64,000 bases of DNA, from the NCBI GenBank assembly GCA_964391365.1, contig CAYMKW010000003.1, forward strand, positions 1 through 64,000. The letters are read 5' to 3'. Below are positions 48,112-56,557 of the stretch, piece by piece. How positions within the stretch are numbered: position 1 is the first letter of the stretch; each line of letters begins with the position of its first letter. A program made the translations under genes and the position numbers. The notes under the pieces were generated by a model. The model had not been told where the DNA came from. It saw only the letters and a program-made list of their open reading frames with translations, and ran no database searches. The DNA comes from SXMI01 sp964391365 (GTDB taxonomy: Bacteria; Actinomycetota; Acidimicrobiia; Acidimicrobiales; Microtrichaceae).

Positions 48112-50337
48112 GTGGCCTCCTCGACTTCTGAACCCACCATCGACACCGCTGCTGTGGCCGGCCGCCGCAGCGTCCTCTGGCGCCTCCGTTTCGTGTGCTT
48201 CGGTGCGCTGGTCCTGGGCGTGGTCGCGATCGGCGGTGTCTGGACGGCGCTCAACACCTTGAAGCTCCCGCCGGAGCGCCGGCCGGTCGAGACCTCGTTC
48301 GTCTGCGACTCGACGGTCGAGGCGGGTCAGTGCGGATTCGACACCGCCATGGCCCGCCTGCGCACCGAGGAGGAGCGCGTCCTCGTGGACTACGAGCAAC
48401 TCCCGCCGGTCCTGGTGCAGGCGGTGCTCTCGGCGGAGGACCGGAAGTTCTTCGATCACAACGGGGTGGACCCGCTCGGGATCACCCGGGCGCTCTACCA
48501 GGACCTCCTCGGTGGCAGCGAGTCGCTCCAGGGCGGTTCGACGATCACCCAGCAGTACGTCAAGAACGTCTACCTGACCTCGGAACGGAGCCTGGACCGC
48601 AAGCTCCGGGAGGCCGTCCTGGCGATCAAGCTGGAGCGTGAGCTCGACAAGCGGGAGATCCTGACCCGTTACCTCAACGAGGTGTACTTCGGCCGGGGCG
48701 CCTACGGCGTGGAGGCGGCGGCCCGGGCCTACTTCGGCGTCAACGTCGAGGAACTCGACCTGGCGCAGTCGGCCTACCTGGCCGGGCTCATCCGGTCGCC
48801 GGAGACGGCCGACGCAACCCGGGATCCGGAGGTCGCCGACCAGCGGCGCGACAGCGTGCTGACGGCGATGGTCGAGGAGGGCCACATCACTCAGGCCGAG
48901 GCCGATCGGGTCGGCGCCCTGCCCTGGCTGACCGAACCGAGCGTCCAGCAGGACGGCTCGGTCCAGCCGGCGACGATCCTGGAACGGTCCGAGGAGACCA
49001 CCGACTTCGGACCGGTCCGCTACGACGACATCGGCTCGGAGTACTGGGTCGATCTGGTTCGCAGGCAGCTCCGGGACCGGTTCGGACCGGGTGCCGAGAC
49101 CCGCGGGTTCCGGGTCTACACCACCTTCGACCCCGACCTGCAGGAGGCCGCCGTCGAGTCGGTCAACTCCACCGTGAACCAGCCCGACGGTCCGCTCGGT
49201 TCGCTGGTCTCGGTCGACTCCGACGGTCGTGTCGCCGCCATGGTCGCCGGCCGCGACTACCAGTCGGCGCAGGTCAACCTGGCCCTGGGAGCGGAGGGCG
49301 GCGGTGCCGGCAGGTCGCCGGGATCGACCTTCAAGCCGATCGCGCTCGCGGCGTTCGTCGAGGACGGCTTCTCGGTGGAATCCCGTTACGAGGCACCCCC
49401 GACCACCCAGTTCCCCGGTGTCACGGAGCAGGACGGCAGCCCGTGGCGCCCCGCCAACTACGACCGGGCCGACCACGGTGTCGAGACCGTCGAGCAGGCG
49501 ACCTGGCAGTCGACCAACACCGTCTACGCCGGGATGGTCGACCAGCTCGGGCCGGAACGGCTCGCCAGCATGGCCAATCGGCTGGGGGTCACCGCCGAGT
49601 TGGACCCGGTGTACTCGTTGGTCCTCGGGGCCGAGGGCGTCTCGGTGCTCGACATGGCATCGGCCTACTCGACCTTCTCGCGGCACGGTGTGCGGATCGA
49701 CCCGTACATCATCGAGCGGATCGAGGACTCCGACGGCAACGTCGTGTTCGACGCCGCGGTGGACGTCCCCCGTCAGCAGGTGATCGCTCCCGACGTGGCC
49801 GACACCGTGACCTCGGTGCTCACCGGGGTGATCTCACGGGGAACCGGGAAGGCCGCCTCGTTCGGCTCCCCGGCCGCCGGCAAGACCGGGACCACGGACA
49901 ACGCGGAGGACGCCTGGTTCGCCGGCTACACCTGCGACCTGACCGCCGTGGTCTGGATGGGTTACGAGGTGCCACGTGAGATGACGACGTCGAGCGGCGG
50001 GCAGATGTCAGGAGGTGCGACACCGGCGAGGATGTGGCGGTCCTTCATGTCGAGGGCCACCTCGGACGACGACGACTGCGACTTCGCCGAGGTCGACTAC
50101 GGGGACAAGGTCCTGAACTCCGAGTACTCCCCGTCGCGCTCGTCCAAGCGTTCCTCGCAGGGTTCGTCCGGGTCCTCGAGCGGTTCGACCACGTCGACGT
50201 CCGTCCCGTCGGGCGGCTCCTCGACGTCGGTCCCCCGGTCCACGACGACGGTCCCGCGGTCCACCACCACCGCACCTCGTCCGACCACGCCGCCGACGAG
50301 CTCTCCGCCGACCACGGCGACCTCCGGCGGAGGCTGA
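48112..50337 (+). CDS. ponA: Class A penicillin-binding protein (transglycosylase/transpeptidase)
   Basis: A 741-residue bifunctional enzyme that polymerises and cross-links peptidoglycan. One transmembrane helix (FVCFGALVLGVVAIGGVWTAL) is followed by the GT51 domain (EDRKFFDHNGVD with catalytic Glu, GGSTITQQYVKN, RYLNEVYFGRGAYGVE) and the transpeptidase domain (SPGSTFKP with Ser-xx-Lys, QSTN, AGKTGTT). The last ~80 residues are a Ser/Thr/Pro-rich tail. Starts at GTG 48112. It is positioned as ponA1 in M. tuberculosis. Confidence 0.96.
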   Translation: MASSTSEPTIDTAAVAGRRSVLWRLRFVCFGALVLGVVAIGGVWTALNTLKLPPERRPVETSFVCDSTVEAGQCGFDTAMARLRTEEERVLVDYEQLPPVLVQAVLSAEDRKFFDHNGVDPLGITRALYQDLLGGSESLQGGSTITQQYVKNVYLTSERSLDRKLREAVLAIKLERELDKREILTRYLNEVYFGRGAYGVEAAARAYFGVNVEELDLAQSAYLAGLIRSPETADATRDPEVADQRRDSVLTAMVEEGHITQAEADRVGALPWLTEPSVQQDGSVQPATILERSEETTDFGPVRYDDIGSEYWVDLVRRQLRDRFGPGAETRGFRVYTTFDPDLQEAAVESVNSTVNQPDGPLGSLVSVDSDGRVAAMVAGRDYQSAQVNLALGAEGGGAGRSPGSTFKPIALAAFVEDGFSVESRYEAPPTTQFPGVTEQDGSPWRPANYDRADHGVETVEQATWQSTNTVYAGMVDQLGPERLASMANRLGVTAELDPVYSLVLGAEGVSVLDMASAYSTFSRHGVRIDPYIIERIEDSDGNVVFDAAVDVPRQQVIAPDVADTVTSVLTGVISRGTGKAASFGSPAAGKTGTTDNAEDAWFAGYTCDLTAVVWMGYEVPREMTTSSGGQMSGGATPARMWRSFMSRATSDDDDCDFAEVDYGDKVLNSEYSPSRSSKRSSQGSSGSSSGSTTSTSVPSGGSSTSVPRSTTTVPRSTTTAPRPTTPPTSSPPTTATSGGG

Positions 50338-50461
50338 GCAGGACCTCGGGAATCCGCTCGGGTCGAGCGGATTCGTGCTTGGCACGGCACCCCTCGCCGT
50401 CGTACCTTCTGGGTGTCGGCCGGCAGCCACAGGGCGCTGGACCAACTGAGGAGGTGGGCCA

Positions 50462-51337
50462 GTGGCACCATCCGCAACCATCCCTTCGGCACGCCGGACG
50501 GTTCCGGCGGTCCGAGCCACCAAGGTGCGGCGGGGCGACGCCCCGTTGGTCATGGTCACCGCCTACGACGCCCCGGGCGCACGGATCGCCTCCGAGGCGG
50601 GGGTCGACATGATCCTCGTCGGCGACTCGGTGGCCATGGTCGTCCTCGGCTACGACGACACACTCCAGGTCACCGTCGACGACCTGGCCCACCACACCGC
50701 AGCCGTCGCCCGGGCCCGGCCCGAGTGCCTGATCGTCGGCGACCTGCCGTGGATGAGCTACCACGTGTCCACCCAGGAGACCGTCCACAACGCCGCGACC
50801 CTGATCCGGGCCGGAGCGCAGTGCGTGAAGCTCGAGGGCGGGCGGAAGCGGGTTCCCATGATCGAGGCGCTCGTCGACGCGGAGATCCCGGTGGTCGGTC
50901 ACCTCGGACTGACCCCCCAGTCGGTGCACGCCATGGGCGGGTTCCGGGTCCAGGCGAAGGAGTCCGAGGCGGCGTTGCAGCTCGTGGCCGACGCCAAGGC
51001 GCTGCAGCACGCCGGGTGCTTCGCGATCGTGCTCGAGGGCGTTCCCGACGAGGTCGCCCGGATGGTGACCGAGGCCGTCGACGTCCCCACGGTCGGCATC
51101 GGTGCCGGTCGCCACTGCGACGGACAGGTCTTGGTCTTCCACGACCTGCTGGGCCTCGAGGACCGGGTCGCGCCCAAGTTCGTCCGGCGGTATGCATCGC
51201 TGAAGGACCAGGCCGTCGATGCCGTGGCGGCGTTCGCCGCTGATGTGCGTTGCGGAGCGTTCCCGGACGACTCCGAGTCGTACCACCTGTCGGTGGACGA
51301 GGCGGAGGCGCTCTCGCTCTACGGCGGCGCCCACTGA
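50462..51337 (+). CDS. panB: 3-methyl-2-oxobutanoate hydroxymethyltransferase
   Basis: A 291-residue TIM-barrel enzyme of pantothenate synthesis, transferring a hydroxymethyl group from 5,10-methylene-THF to alpha-ketoisovalerate. Family motifs: VMVTAYDAPGARIASEAGVD, LVGDSVAMVVLGYDDTL, DLPWMSYHVS, VKLEGGRKRVPMIEALV, GHLGLTPQSVH, and GIGAGRHCDGQVLVFHDLLG. GTG start with GGAGG about 6 nt upstream. No panC or panE is nearby. Confidence 0.97.
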   Translation: MAPSATIPSARRTVPAVRATKVRRGDAPLVMVTAYDAPGARIASEAGVDMILVGDSVAMVVLGYDDTLQVTVDDLAHHTAAVARARPECLIVGDLPWMSYHVSTQETVHNAATLIRAGAQCVKLEGGRKRVPMIEALVDAEIPVVGHLGLTPQSVHAMGGFRVQAKESEAALQLVADAKALQHAGCFAIVLEGVPDEVARMVTEAVDVPTVGIGAGRHCDGQVLVFHDLLGLEDRVAPKFVRRYASLKDQAVDAVAAFAADVRCGAFPDDSESYHLSVDEAEALSLYGGAH

Positions 51338-51447
51338 GCACGGACCCGGGGCCCGGCCCCAGGTCGCTGTCACACCCCCGCCGCAGACTGCGGGCGTGAC
51401 GATCACCGGCCACACCGTCGACTGGACCCCTGCGGGGTCGGGGTGCC

Positions 51448-51453
51448 TACACT
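51448..51453 (+). promoter_or_regulatory. Candidate -10 of the rpsF-ssb-rpsR-rplI operon
   Basis: TACACT about 100 nt before rpsF. A poor -35 (TGGACC) lies 19 nt upstream, so confidence is low. Confidence 0.35.
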
Positions 51454-51550
51454 CTGCGTCGCACATCGCCCGGGCTCGCCCCGGGTCCCTGTCCTGCAGG
51501 TCGCAGGACCCTGGAGCGCCCGTCGCCCAGGTCCGGAGGGAGGAGTCAGC

Positions 51551-51895
51551 GTGGCAGTCCGCGCGTACGAGCTCATGATCATCGTCGACCGTGACGTCGA
51601 CGACGCAGCCAACACAGCCGTCCTGCAGCGCGTGCAGGAGATGGTCAGTGCCGATGACGGCACCGTGCCCACGGTGGACAAGTGGGGCCGGCGACGCTTC
51701 GCCTATCCCATCGACCACAAGGAAGAGGGCGTCTACTCGGTGCTGGAGATCGTCACGGAGGCGCCGAACCTCGACGAGGTCGACCGGTACCTCCGTCTCG
51801 CGGACGAGGTCGTCCGCCACAAGCTGATCCGGCTCCCCGACGACGAAGCCGCGCGACGCGGCCTCCTCGCCGGTGCTGGCGAAGGAAAGGACTGA
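51551..51895 (+). CDS. rpsF: 30S ribosomal protein S6
   Basis: A 114-residue protein with RAYELMIIVDRDVDD and KWGRRRFAYPIDHKEEGVY, the normal S6 signatures. GTG start with AGGAG 5 nt upstream. First gene of rpsF-ssb-rpsR-rplI. Confidence 0.97.
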   Translation: MAVRAYELMIIVDRDVDDAANTAVLQRVQEMVSADDGTVPTVDKWGRRRFAYPIDHKEEGVYSVLEIVTEAPNLDEVDRYLRLADEVVRHKLIRLPDDEAARRGLLAGAGEGKD

Positions 51896-51897
51896 CC

Positions 51898-52344
51898 ATG
51901 GCAGGCAACTACGTCGAGTTGATCGGCAACCTCACCAGGGATCCCGAACTCCGGTTCATCCCGTCGGGGGCGGCCGTCGCGAACTTCGGGCTGGCGGTGA
52001 ACCGTCGCTGGCGCAACGCCCAGACCAACGAGTGGGACGAGGAGGTCTCCTTCTTCGACGTCGTCTGCTGGCGGGATCTGGCCGAGAACGTGACCGAGTC
52101 GCTCACCAAGGGCAACCGGATCATGGTCAGCGGCCGTCTGCAGGTCCGCTCGTGGGAGACGGACAACGGCGAGAAGCGATCGAAGGTCGAGATCCTCGCC
52201 GACGAGATCGGCCCCAGCCTCCGGTGGGCGACCGCACAGGTCACCCGGACCGAGCGCCGCGAGGGCGGCGGCGGGGGCGGAGGTTTCGACGCCCCGCCTC
52301 CAACCGAGGCACCCACGTACAGCCAGGATGAGGAGCCCTTCTGA
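51898..52344 (+). CDS. ssb: Single-stranded DNA-binding protein
   Basis: A 148-residue OB-fold protein: GNYVELIGNLTRDPELRF, FDVVCWRDLAENV and SGRLQVRSWE, ending in a disordered Gly-rich linker and the acidic tip DEEPF that recruits partner proteins. AAGGA lies just upstream of the ATG. Its TGA overlaps the rpsR ATG by one base. Confidence 0.97.
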   Translation: MAGNYVELIGNLTRDPELRFIPSGAAVANFGLAVNRRWRNAQTNEWDEEVSFFDVVCWRDLAENVTESLTKGNRIMVSGRLQVRSWETDNGEKRSKVEILADEIGPSLRWATAQVTRTERREGGGGGGGFDAPPPTEAPTYSQDEEPF

Positions 52345-52769
52345 TGGCAAAGCCACCGCCGCGTCGCGGCAAGCCCAAGGACAACGGTCGCAAGCTCAAG
52401 AAGAAGGTGTCGATCCTCGACTCCGAGAGCGTGCAGTACGTGGACTGGAAGGACGTGAATCTGCTCCGGCGTTTCATGTCCGACCGGGCCAAGATCCGTG
52501 CTCGCCGTGTCAGCGGGAACGACACCCAGCAGCAGCGTGAGGTGGCCAAGGCCATCAAGAACGCCCGTGAGATGGCGTTGCTCCCCTACACGAGCCGCGT
52601 CACCACCCAGCGGGGGCGCCGCTCGGACCGAGACGGAGACGACCGTCGCGGTCCGCGTCCCGACCGGGATCGTCCGGAGTCGACCGAGCCGGCCGACGCC
52701 GCTGCAGCCGAGGAGTTCGAGGCCGTCGAGACGACCGAGGACGCCGTGGTCGAGGAGGCGACGTCGTGA
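52344..52769 (+). CDS. rpsR: 30S ribosomal protein S18 with long acidic C-terminus
   Basis: A 141-residue protein. The S18 core is clear: YVDWKDVNLLRRFMSDRAKIRARR and QQQREVAKAIKNAREMALLPY. It is a cysteine-free (zinc-independent) form. About 60 extra C-terminal residues are highly charged (RSDRDGDDRRG and then Asp/Glu/Ala), nearly doubling the usual length of 75-85. The reading frame continues cleanly and overlaps rplI (GTGA), so the tail appears genuine. Confidence 0.93.
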   Translation: MAKPPPRRGKPKDNGRKLKKKVSILDSESVQYVDWKDVNLLRRFMSDRAKIRARRVSGNDTQQQREVAKAIKNAREMALLPYTSRVTTQRGRRSDRDGDDRRGPRPDRDRPESTEPADAAAAEEFEAVETTEDAVVEEATS

Positions 52770-53221
52770 GCTCGGTGAAGATGGTCCTGCGGTCCGATGT
52801 GGCCGGACTCGGCAAGCGCGGTGACGTGGTCGAGGTCTCCAAGGGCTACGCGCGGAACTTCCTGGAGCCCCGGGACCTCGCGTTCTCGGCGACGGCGGGA
52901 TCCGAGCGCCAGGCGGAGTCCATGCGCCGGGTCCGGACCATCCGGGACGCCAAGGATCGGGAGGCGGCCACGGAGATCGCCACTCGCTTGGTGCCTCGGA
53001 CGATCACGATCGTGGCCCGGGCCGGCAGCGGCGGGAAGCTCTTCGGTTCGGTGACGGCGGCCGACGTCTCGGCCGCCGTGGCCGAACAGGCCGGTGTCGA
53101 GATCGATCGAAAGCTGCTGGTGCTCGACGAGCCGATCAAGGACCTGGGAACGCACTACGTCCAGGCCCGGCTCCACGCCGACGTCGAGTTCCCGATCACG
53201 GTCGAGGTGACCACCGACTGA
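52766..53221 (+). CDS. rplI: 50S ribosomal protein L9
   Basis: A 151-residue protein with the standard N-terminal KMVLRSDVAGLGKRGDVVEV and KGYARNFLEPRDLAFSAT, a connecting helix and a C-terminal RNA-binding domain. The GTG overlaps the rpsR stop. Last gene before the dnaB promoter region. Confidence 0.97.
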   Translation: MSSVKMVLRSDVAGLGKRGDVVEVSKGYARNFLEPRDLAFSATAGSERQAESMRRVRTIRDAKDREAATEIATRLVPRTITIVARAGSGGKLFGSVTAADVSAAVAEQAGVEIDRKLLVLDEPIKDLGTHYVQARLHADVEFPITVEVTTD

Positions 53222-53229
53222 GGTCGGCT

Positions 53230-53257
53230 TCGTCCACAGGATGGCCCGTCATCCACA
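53230..53257 (+). promoter_or_regulatory. Two DnaA-box-like sites upstream of dnaB
   Basis: TCGTCCACA (53230-53238) and TCATCCACA (53249-53257), each one change from TTGTCCACA/TTATCCACA, sit 19 bp apart in the same orientation in the rplI-dnaB gap. They could let DnaA influence dnaB expression. Confidence 0.35.
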
Positions 53258-53295
53258 GCTGGACCCACAAGCGATCCCCCGTGAATCCCTAGGAA

Positions 53296-53318
53296 ATCCA
53301 GAGGTTCATCCTCTGGAT
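53296..53318. promoter_or_regulatory. Perfect 9-bp hairpin upstream of dnaB
   Basis: ATCCAGAGG and CCTCTGGAT form a perfect 9-bp stem around a 5-nt loop between rplI and dnaB. There is no T-tract, so it could be a terminator, an attenuator or a regulator site. Confidence 0.4.
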
Positions 53319-53348
53319 GACCACAGGGTGAACGGCGGAGGATGGACG

Positions 53349-55853
53349 GTGATGCCGCCCGAACCGACCAGCAGTCCACCTGTCTCGAGCCGGGTTCCGC
53401 CGAGCAACCTGGACGCAGAGCAGTCGCTGCTCGGCGCCATGCTGCTCTCGGAGCACGCTGTGTCGTCCTCGGCGACGATCGTGCAGGCCGATGACTTCTA
53501 CAAGCCCGCCCACCGCCACATCTTCGAGGCGGTGCAGACGCTCTACGCGACGGGGCGCGGTGTCGACCCGCTGACCGTCGCCGAGGAACTCGACCGGGCC
53601 GGCGTGCTCGACGCCGTCGGCGGCGCCGCCACCCTCGTGTCGCTGCAGGCCAACACCCCGGCGATCACGAACGCCGAGCACTACGCCCGGATCGTCGAGG
53701 AGAAGGCGTTGCTGCGCAAGCTCATCGGCGCTGCGAACGACGTGGCCGAGCTGGGCTACTCGCCGCTCGACGACATCGAGAAGACGATCGACTCCGCCGA
53801 GAGCCTGATCTTCTCCGTGGCCCAGCGTCGGAACTCCGACACGCTCGCCGAGCTGGCCCCGCTGCTCGATCAGGCGCTCGAGCAACTCGAGGAGCTCTAC
53901 GAGCGCGGCGACGCCATCACCGGGACGCCCACGGGGTACACGGACCTGGACGGACTCCTGTCGGGCCTGCAGCCCGGGGCGCTCATCGTGATGGGCGCCC
54001 GTCCGGCCATGGGCAAGAGCGCCTTCGCGCTGGGGCTCGCTTCACATGCTTCCGTCCGCGAGCAGCTCCCGGTCATGTTCTTCTCGCTCGAGATGAGCCA
54101 CCTCGAGCTGACCCAGCGTCTGCTCGCCGCCGAGGCCCGGGTCGACGCGACGAAGCTCCGGACCGGCCGGCTCACGGATTCGGACTGGACCAAGCTGACC
54201 AAGGCGATGGGGCGACTCGGCGAGGCGCCGTTGTGGATCGACGACAACCCGGCGCTCACGGTCATGGAGATCCGGGCCAAGGCCCGTCGTCTGCAGGACA
54301 AACTCGGCACTCCCCTGGGTCTGATCGTCGTCGACTACCTCCAGCTCATGCAGGGGCGGAGCAACGCCGAGAGCCGTCAGGTCGAGGTCGCCGAGATCAG
54401 CCGTGGACTCAAGGTGTTGGCTCGCGAGCTCGAGGTTCCCGTGGTCGCCCTCTCGCAGCTGTCCCGGCAGCTGGAGCTGCGAGCCGACAAGCGCCCCATG
54501 CTCGCCGACCTCCGCGAGTCGGGCTGCCTGACCGCGTCGACCCGCGTGCTGCGCGCCGACACCAACGAGGAGGTCCCCCTCGGGGACCTGTTGGCCTCCG
54601 GTGAGCAGGACATTCCGGTCTGGAGTCTGGACGACGACTGGAAGCTCGTGCCATCGACCATGTCCCACGTCTTCGCGAGCGGCACCAAGGACGTGTTCCG
54701 GCTGCAGCTCGCCTCGGGCCGGTCGGTCGAGGCCTCGGCCAACCACCCGTTCCGGCGCCTCGAGGGCTGGGTCCGTCTCGACGAGCTCGCCGTCGGCGAC
54801 CGTCTCGCCGTACCGCGCCGCGTCGGCCGCCCCGACCGACCGACCCCGTTGGCCGACCTGCTCGCCGCACCGCCGGTCCCTGCGGTCAGCGATGCCGGTG
54901 CTGTCGCCGGCGTGCCCGTGGCCGGCGTCGGGGACCCCGACGCGCTGGTCGATCTGGCGGAACGTGCCGCTCGATCGGGGGCACTGCCCGCCGGGGTCGA
55001 CTCGCTCGGAGACGACGACCTGGCGTTGGTGCTCGGACAGGTGTGCACCCGACTCGGATCGATCAGCGTCGGCACGCTCCGCGGCCGACCGCTCGTCCGG
55101 ATCTTCTGCACCAGCCGCCATCGGGACCTGCTGGGTCACCTCCAGCGACTCCTCACGCGGTTCGAGGTCCACTCGCGCGTCGTCGCCGTGACCGGTCGGG
55201 CCCGCTCGTGGCGGCTGTGGGTCCACGGGGCCGATGACCAGCGGCGGTTCCTCGCTGCGGTGGGGCTCCGAGGTCCCGAGGCGGACGCCGCCCGCCGGGC
55301 GCTCGACGCGCTGGCGGACGTCACCTCCAACCCCAACGTCGACACCATTCCTCCAGCGGTCCGCGACGTGGTCGTGGCTGAGCTCGAGCGGCTCGGGACC
55401 ACCCATCGTCAGCTCGCTGCAGCGCTCGGGGAGCCCTACTGCGGCGGCTACCTGCTCGGTACGCCGGCCCGACCCCGGTCGACGAGCCGGGAACGACTGG
55501 GTCGCATTGCCGAGGTGTGCGACAGCAAGGAACTCGCAGCGCTCGCCGAGTCGGACGTCTTCTGGGACGAGGTGGTGGGGATCGAGCCGCTGGGACCCCA
55601 GCCCGTCTTCGATGCCACGGTTCCGGGAACCCACAACTTCGTGGCCGACGGCGTCATCGCCCACAACTCCATCGAGCAGGACGCGGACGTGGTCATGTTC
55701 CTGTACCGCGACGAGGTGTACCACTCGGACTCGCCCGACAAGGACACTGCCGAGGTGATCGTGGCCAAGCACCGCGCCGGTCGTACCGGCGTCGCACGGT
55801 TGGTCTTCCTGGACTACTGCACCCTCTTCGCCAACATGGCGAAGGGTGACTGA
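53349..55853 (+). CDS. dnaB: Replicative DNA helicase DnaB (contains intein)
   Basis: An 834-residue precursor; the mature helicase is 453 residues. N-terminal domain: NLDAEQSLLGAMLLSEHAV. RecA core: ARPAMGKSAFALG (Walker A), LIVVDYLQLM (Walker B), SQLSRQLELRADKRP. An intein interrupts DLRESG / SIEQDAD; residues 393-773 are removed. The start is GTG 53349 with GGAGG 7 nt upstream; ATG 53352 is nearly equal. It follows rplI, as in M. tuberculosis. Confidence 0.96.
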   Translation: MMPPEPTSSPPVSSRVPPSNLDAEQSLLGAMLLSEHAVSSSATIVQADDFYKPAHRHIFEAVQTLYATGRGVDPLTVAEELDRAGVLDAVGGAATLVSLQANTPAITNAEHYARIVEEKALLRKLIGAANDVAELGYSPLDDIEKTIDSAESLIFSVAQRRNSDTLAELAPLLDQALEQLEELYERGDAITGTPTGYTDLDGLLSGLQPGALIVMGARPAMGKSAFALGLASHASVREQLPVMFFSLEMSHLELTQRLLAAEARVDATKLRTGRLTDSDWTKLTKAMGRLGEAPLWIDDNPALTVMEIRAKARRLQDKLGTPLGLIVVDYLQLMQGRSNAESRQVEVAEISRGLKVLARELEVPVVALSQLSRQLELRADKRPMLADLRESGCLTASTRVLRADTNEEVPLGDLLASGEQDIPVWSLDDDWKLVPSTMSHVFASGTKDVFRLQLASGRSVEASANHPFRRLEGWVRLDELAVGDRLAVPRRVGRPDRPTPLADLLAAPPVPAVSDAGAVAGVPVAGVGDPDALVDLAERAARSGALPAGVDSLGDDDLALVLGQVCTRLGSISVGTLRGRPLVRIFCTSRHRDLLGHLQRLLTRFEVHSRVVAVTGRARSWRLWVHGADDQRRFLAAVGLRGPEADAARRALDALADVTSNPNVDTIPPAVRDVVVAELERLGTTHRQLAAALGEPYCGGYLLGTPARPRSTSRERLGRIAEVCDSKELAALAESDVFWDEVVGIEPLGPQPVFDATVPGTHNFVADGVIAHNSIEQDADVVMFLYRDEVYHSDSPDKDTAEVIVAKHRAGRTGVARLVFLDYCTLFANMAKGD
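54525..55667 (+). other. DnaB intein (381 residues)
   Basis: A self-splicing element in dnaB. Block A: CLTASTRVLR; block B with ASANHPF; block F/G: FDATVPG to GTHNFVADGVIAHN, then Ser at +1. The insertion point is the known DnaB-b site (DLRESG / SIEQD). The 381-residue length leaves room for a homing endonuclease domain, but LVLGQVCTRLG is the only faint LAGLIDADG-like stretch, so the endonuclease looks decayed. Confidence 0.93.
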
Positions 55854-55909
55854 GTCGGCGCCTGCCCCGTCCGCGGCTCAGGGCCGCCGGGCTGCCATCC
55901 GGACCGGGG

Positions 55910-56467
55910 TCAGGCCCCCAGCCAGTCGGGTTGGAGTGCGGGGTCGGCCGGGAAGTGCTCGATGTCGGTGGGCGGGTCCTCGAAGTCAGGACGTTCCAGA
56001 CCCAGGTCCCGACGTGCGGCAGCCCGGTCGTCGTCATCGAGTTCGCGCAGGTCGCAGCACCACTCGACCAGCGTGCCGTTCGGGTCGTGCGTGTAGACCG
56101 ATCGGCAGAAGCCGTGGTCGATGTCCAGGACCTCCAGGCCCAGGTCGAGCCACCGCTTCCGTCGGGCCTCCAGGTCGGTCGGGTCGGTGGCGTGGAACGC
56201 CAGGTGGTTGACCCACTCGGGTAGCCCGACGGCTCGGGACATGGCCCCGTCGACCGCCGGGTAGTCGCCGTGGAGGTCCCAGAAGGCGATCATCCCGGGC
56301 GCCCCCTCGGTCACGTCCGGGTTCCGGTAGAACACGTGGCGCGCCCAGCCGCCCTCAGGCGTGGGGGCCGTGATGCACTTGACCAGTTCGAAGCCCATGG
56401 CCTCGGTGTAGAAGCGATCCGTGGCGTCGAGCTTCGCAGTGGCGAGTGCGACGTGGTGGTAGCCCAT
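55910..56467 (-). CDS. VOC-family (glyoxalase-like) protein
   Basis: A 185-residue metal-dependent enzyme-like protein of the vicinal oxygen chelate fold: MGYHHVALATAKLDATDRFY, NHLAFHATDPTDLEARR and FCRSVYTHDPNGTLVEWCC carry the usual His/Glu metal ligands at the strand ends. The substrate is unknown (glyoxalase, dioxygenase or resistance protein). ATG at 56467 has GGAG 6-7 nt upstream. It converges on dnaB and diverges from the YbhN-like gene. Confidence 0.87.
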   Translation of the reverse strand: MGYHHVALATAKLDATDRFYTEAMGFELVKCITAPTPEGGWARHVFYRNPDVTEGAPGMIAFWDLHGDYPAVDGAMSRAVGLPEWVNHLAFHATDPTDLEARRKRWLDLGLEVLDIDHGFCRSVYTHDPNGTLVEWCCDLRELDDDDRAAARRDLGLERPDFEDPPTDIEHFPADPALQPDWLGA

Positions 56468-56545
56468 CGTGTTCTCCTCGTCGGAACCGATCGGTGGTCC
56501 GAACCCCACGCATGGTAGGTCGGCGGACGGATTCCGGTCGTGGCG

Positions 56546-56551
56546 TAGGGT
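56546..56551 (+). promoter_or_regulatory. Leaderless-type -10 of the YbhN-like gene
   Basis: TAGGGT ends 6 nt before GTG 56558, with no Shine-Dalgarno, as expected for a leaderless transcript. Confidence 0.5.
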
Positions 56552-56557
56552 GCCGAG

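Noticed and set aside
53241..53348. Upstream extension of DnaB from GTG 53241
   Set aside because: The leader covers a hairpin and DnaA-like boxes and has no family similarity. GTG 53349 has a proper ribosome site.
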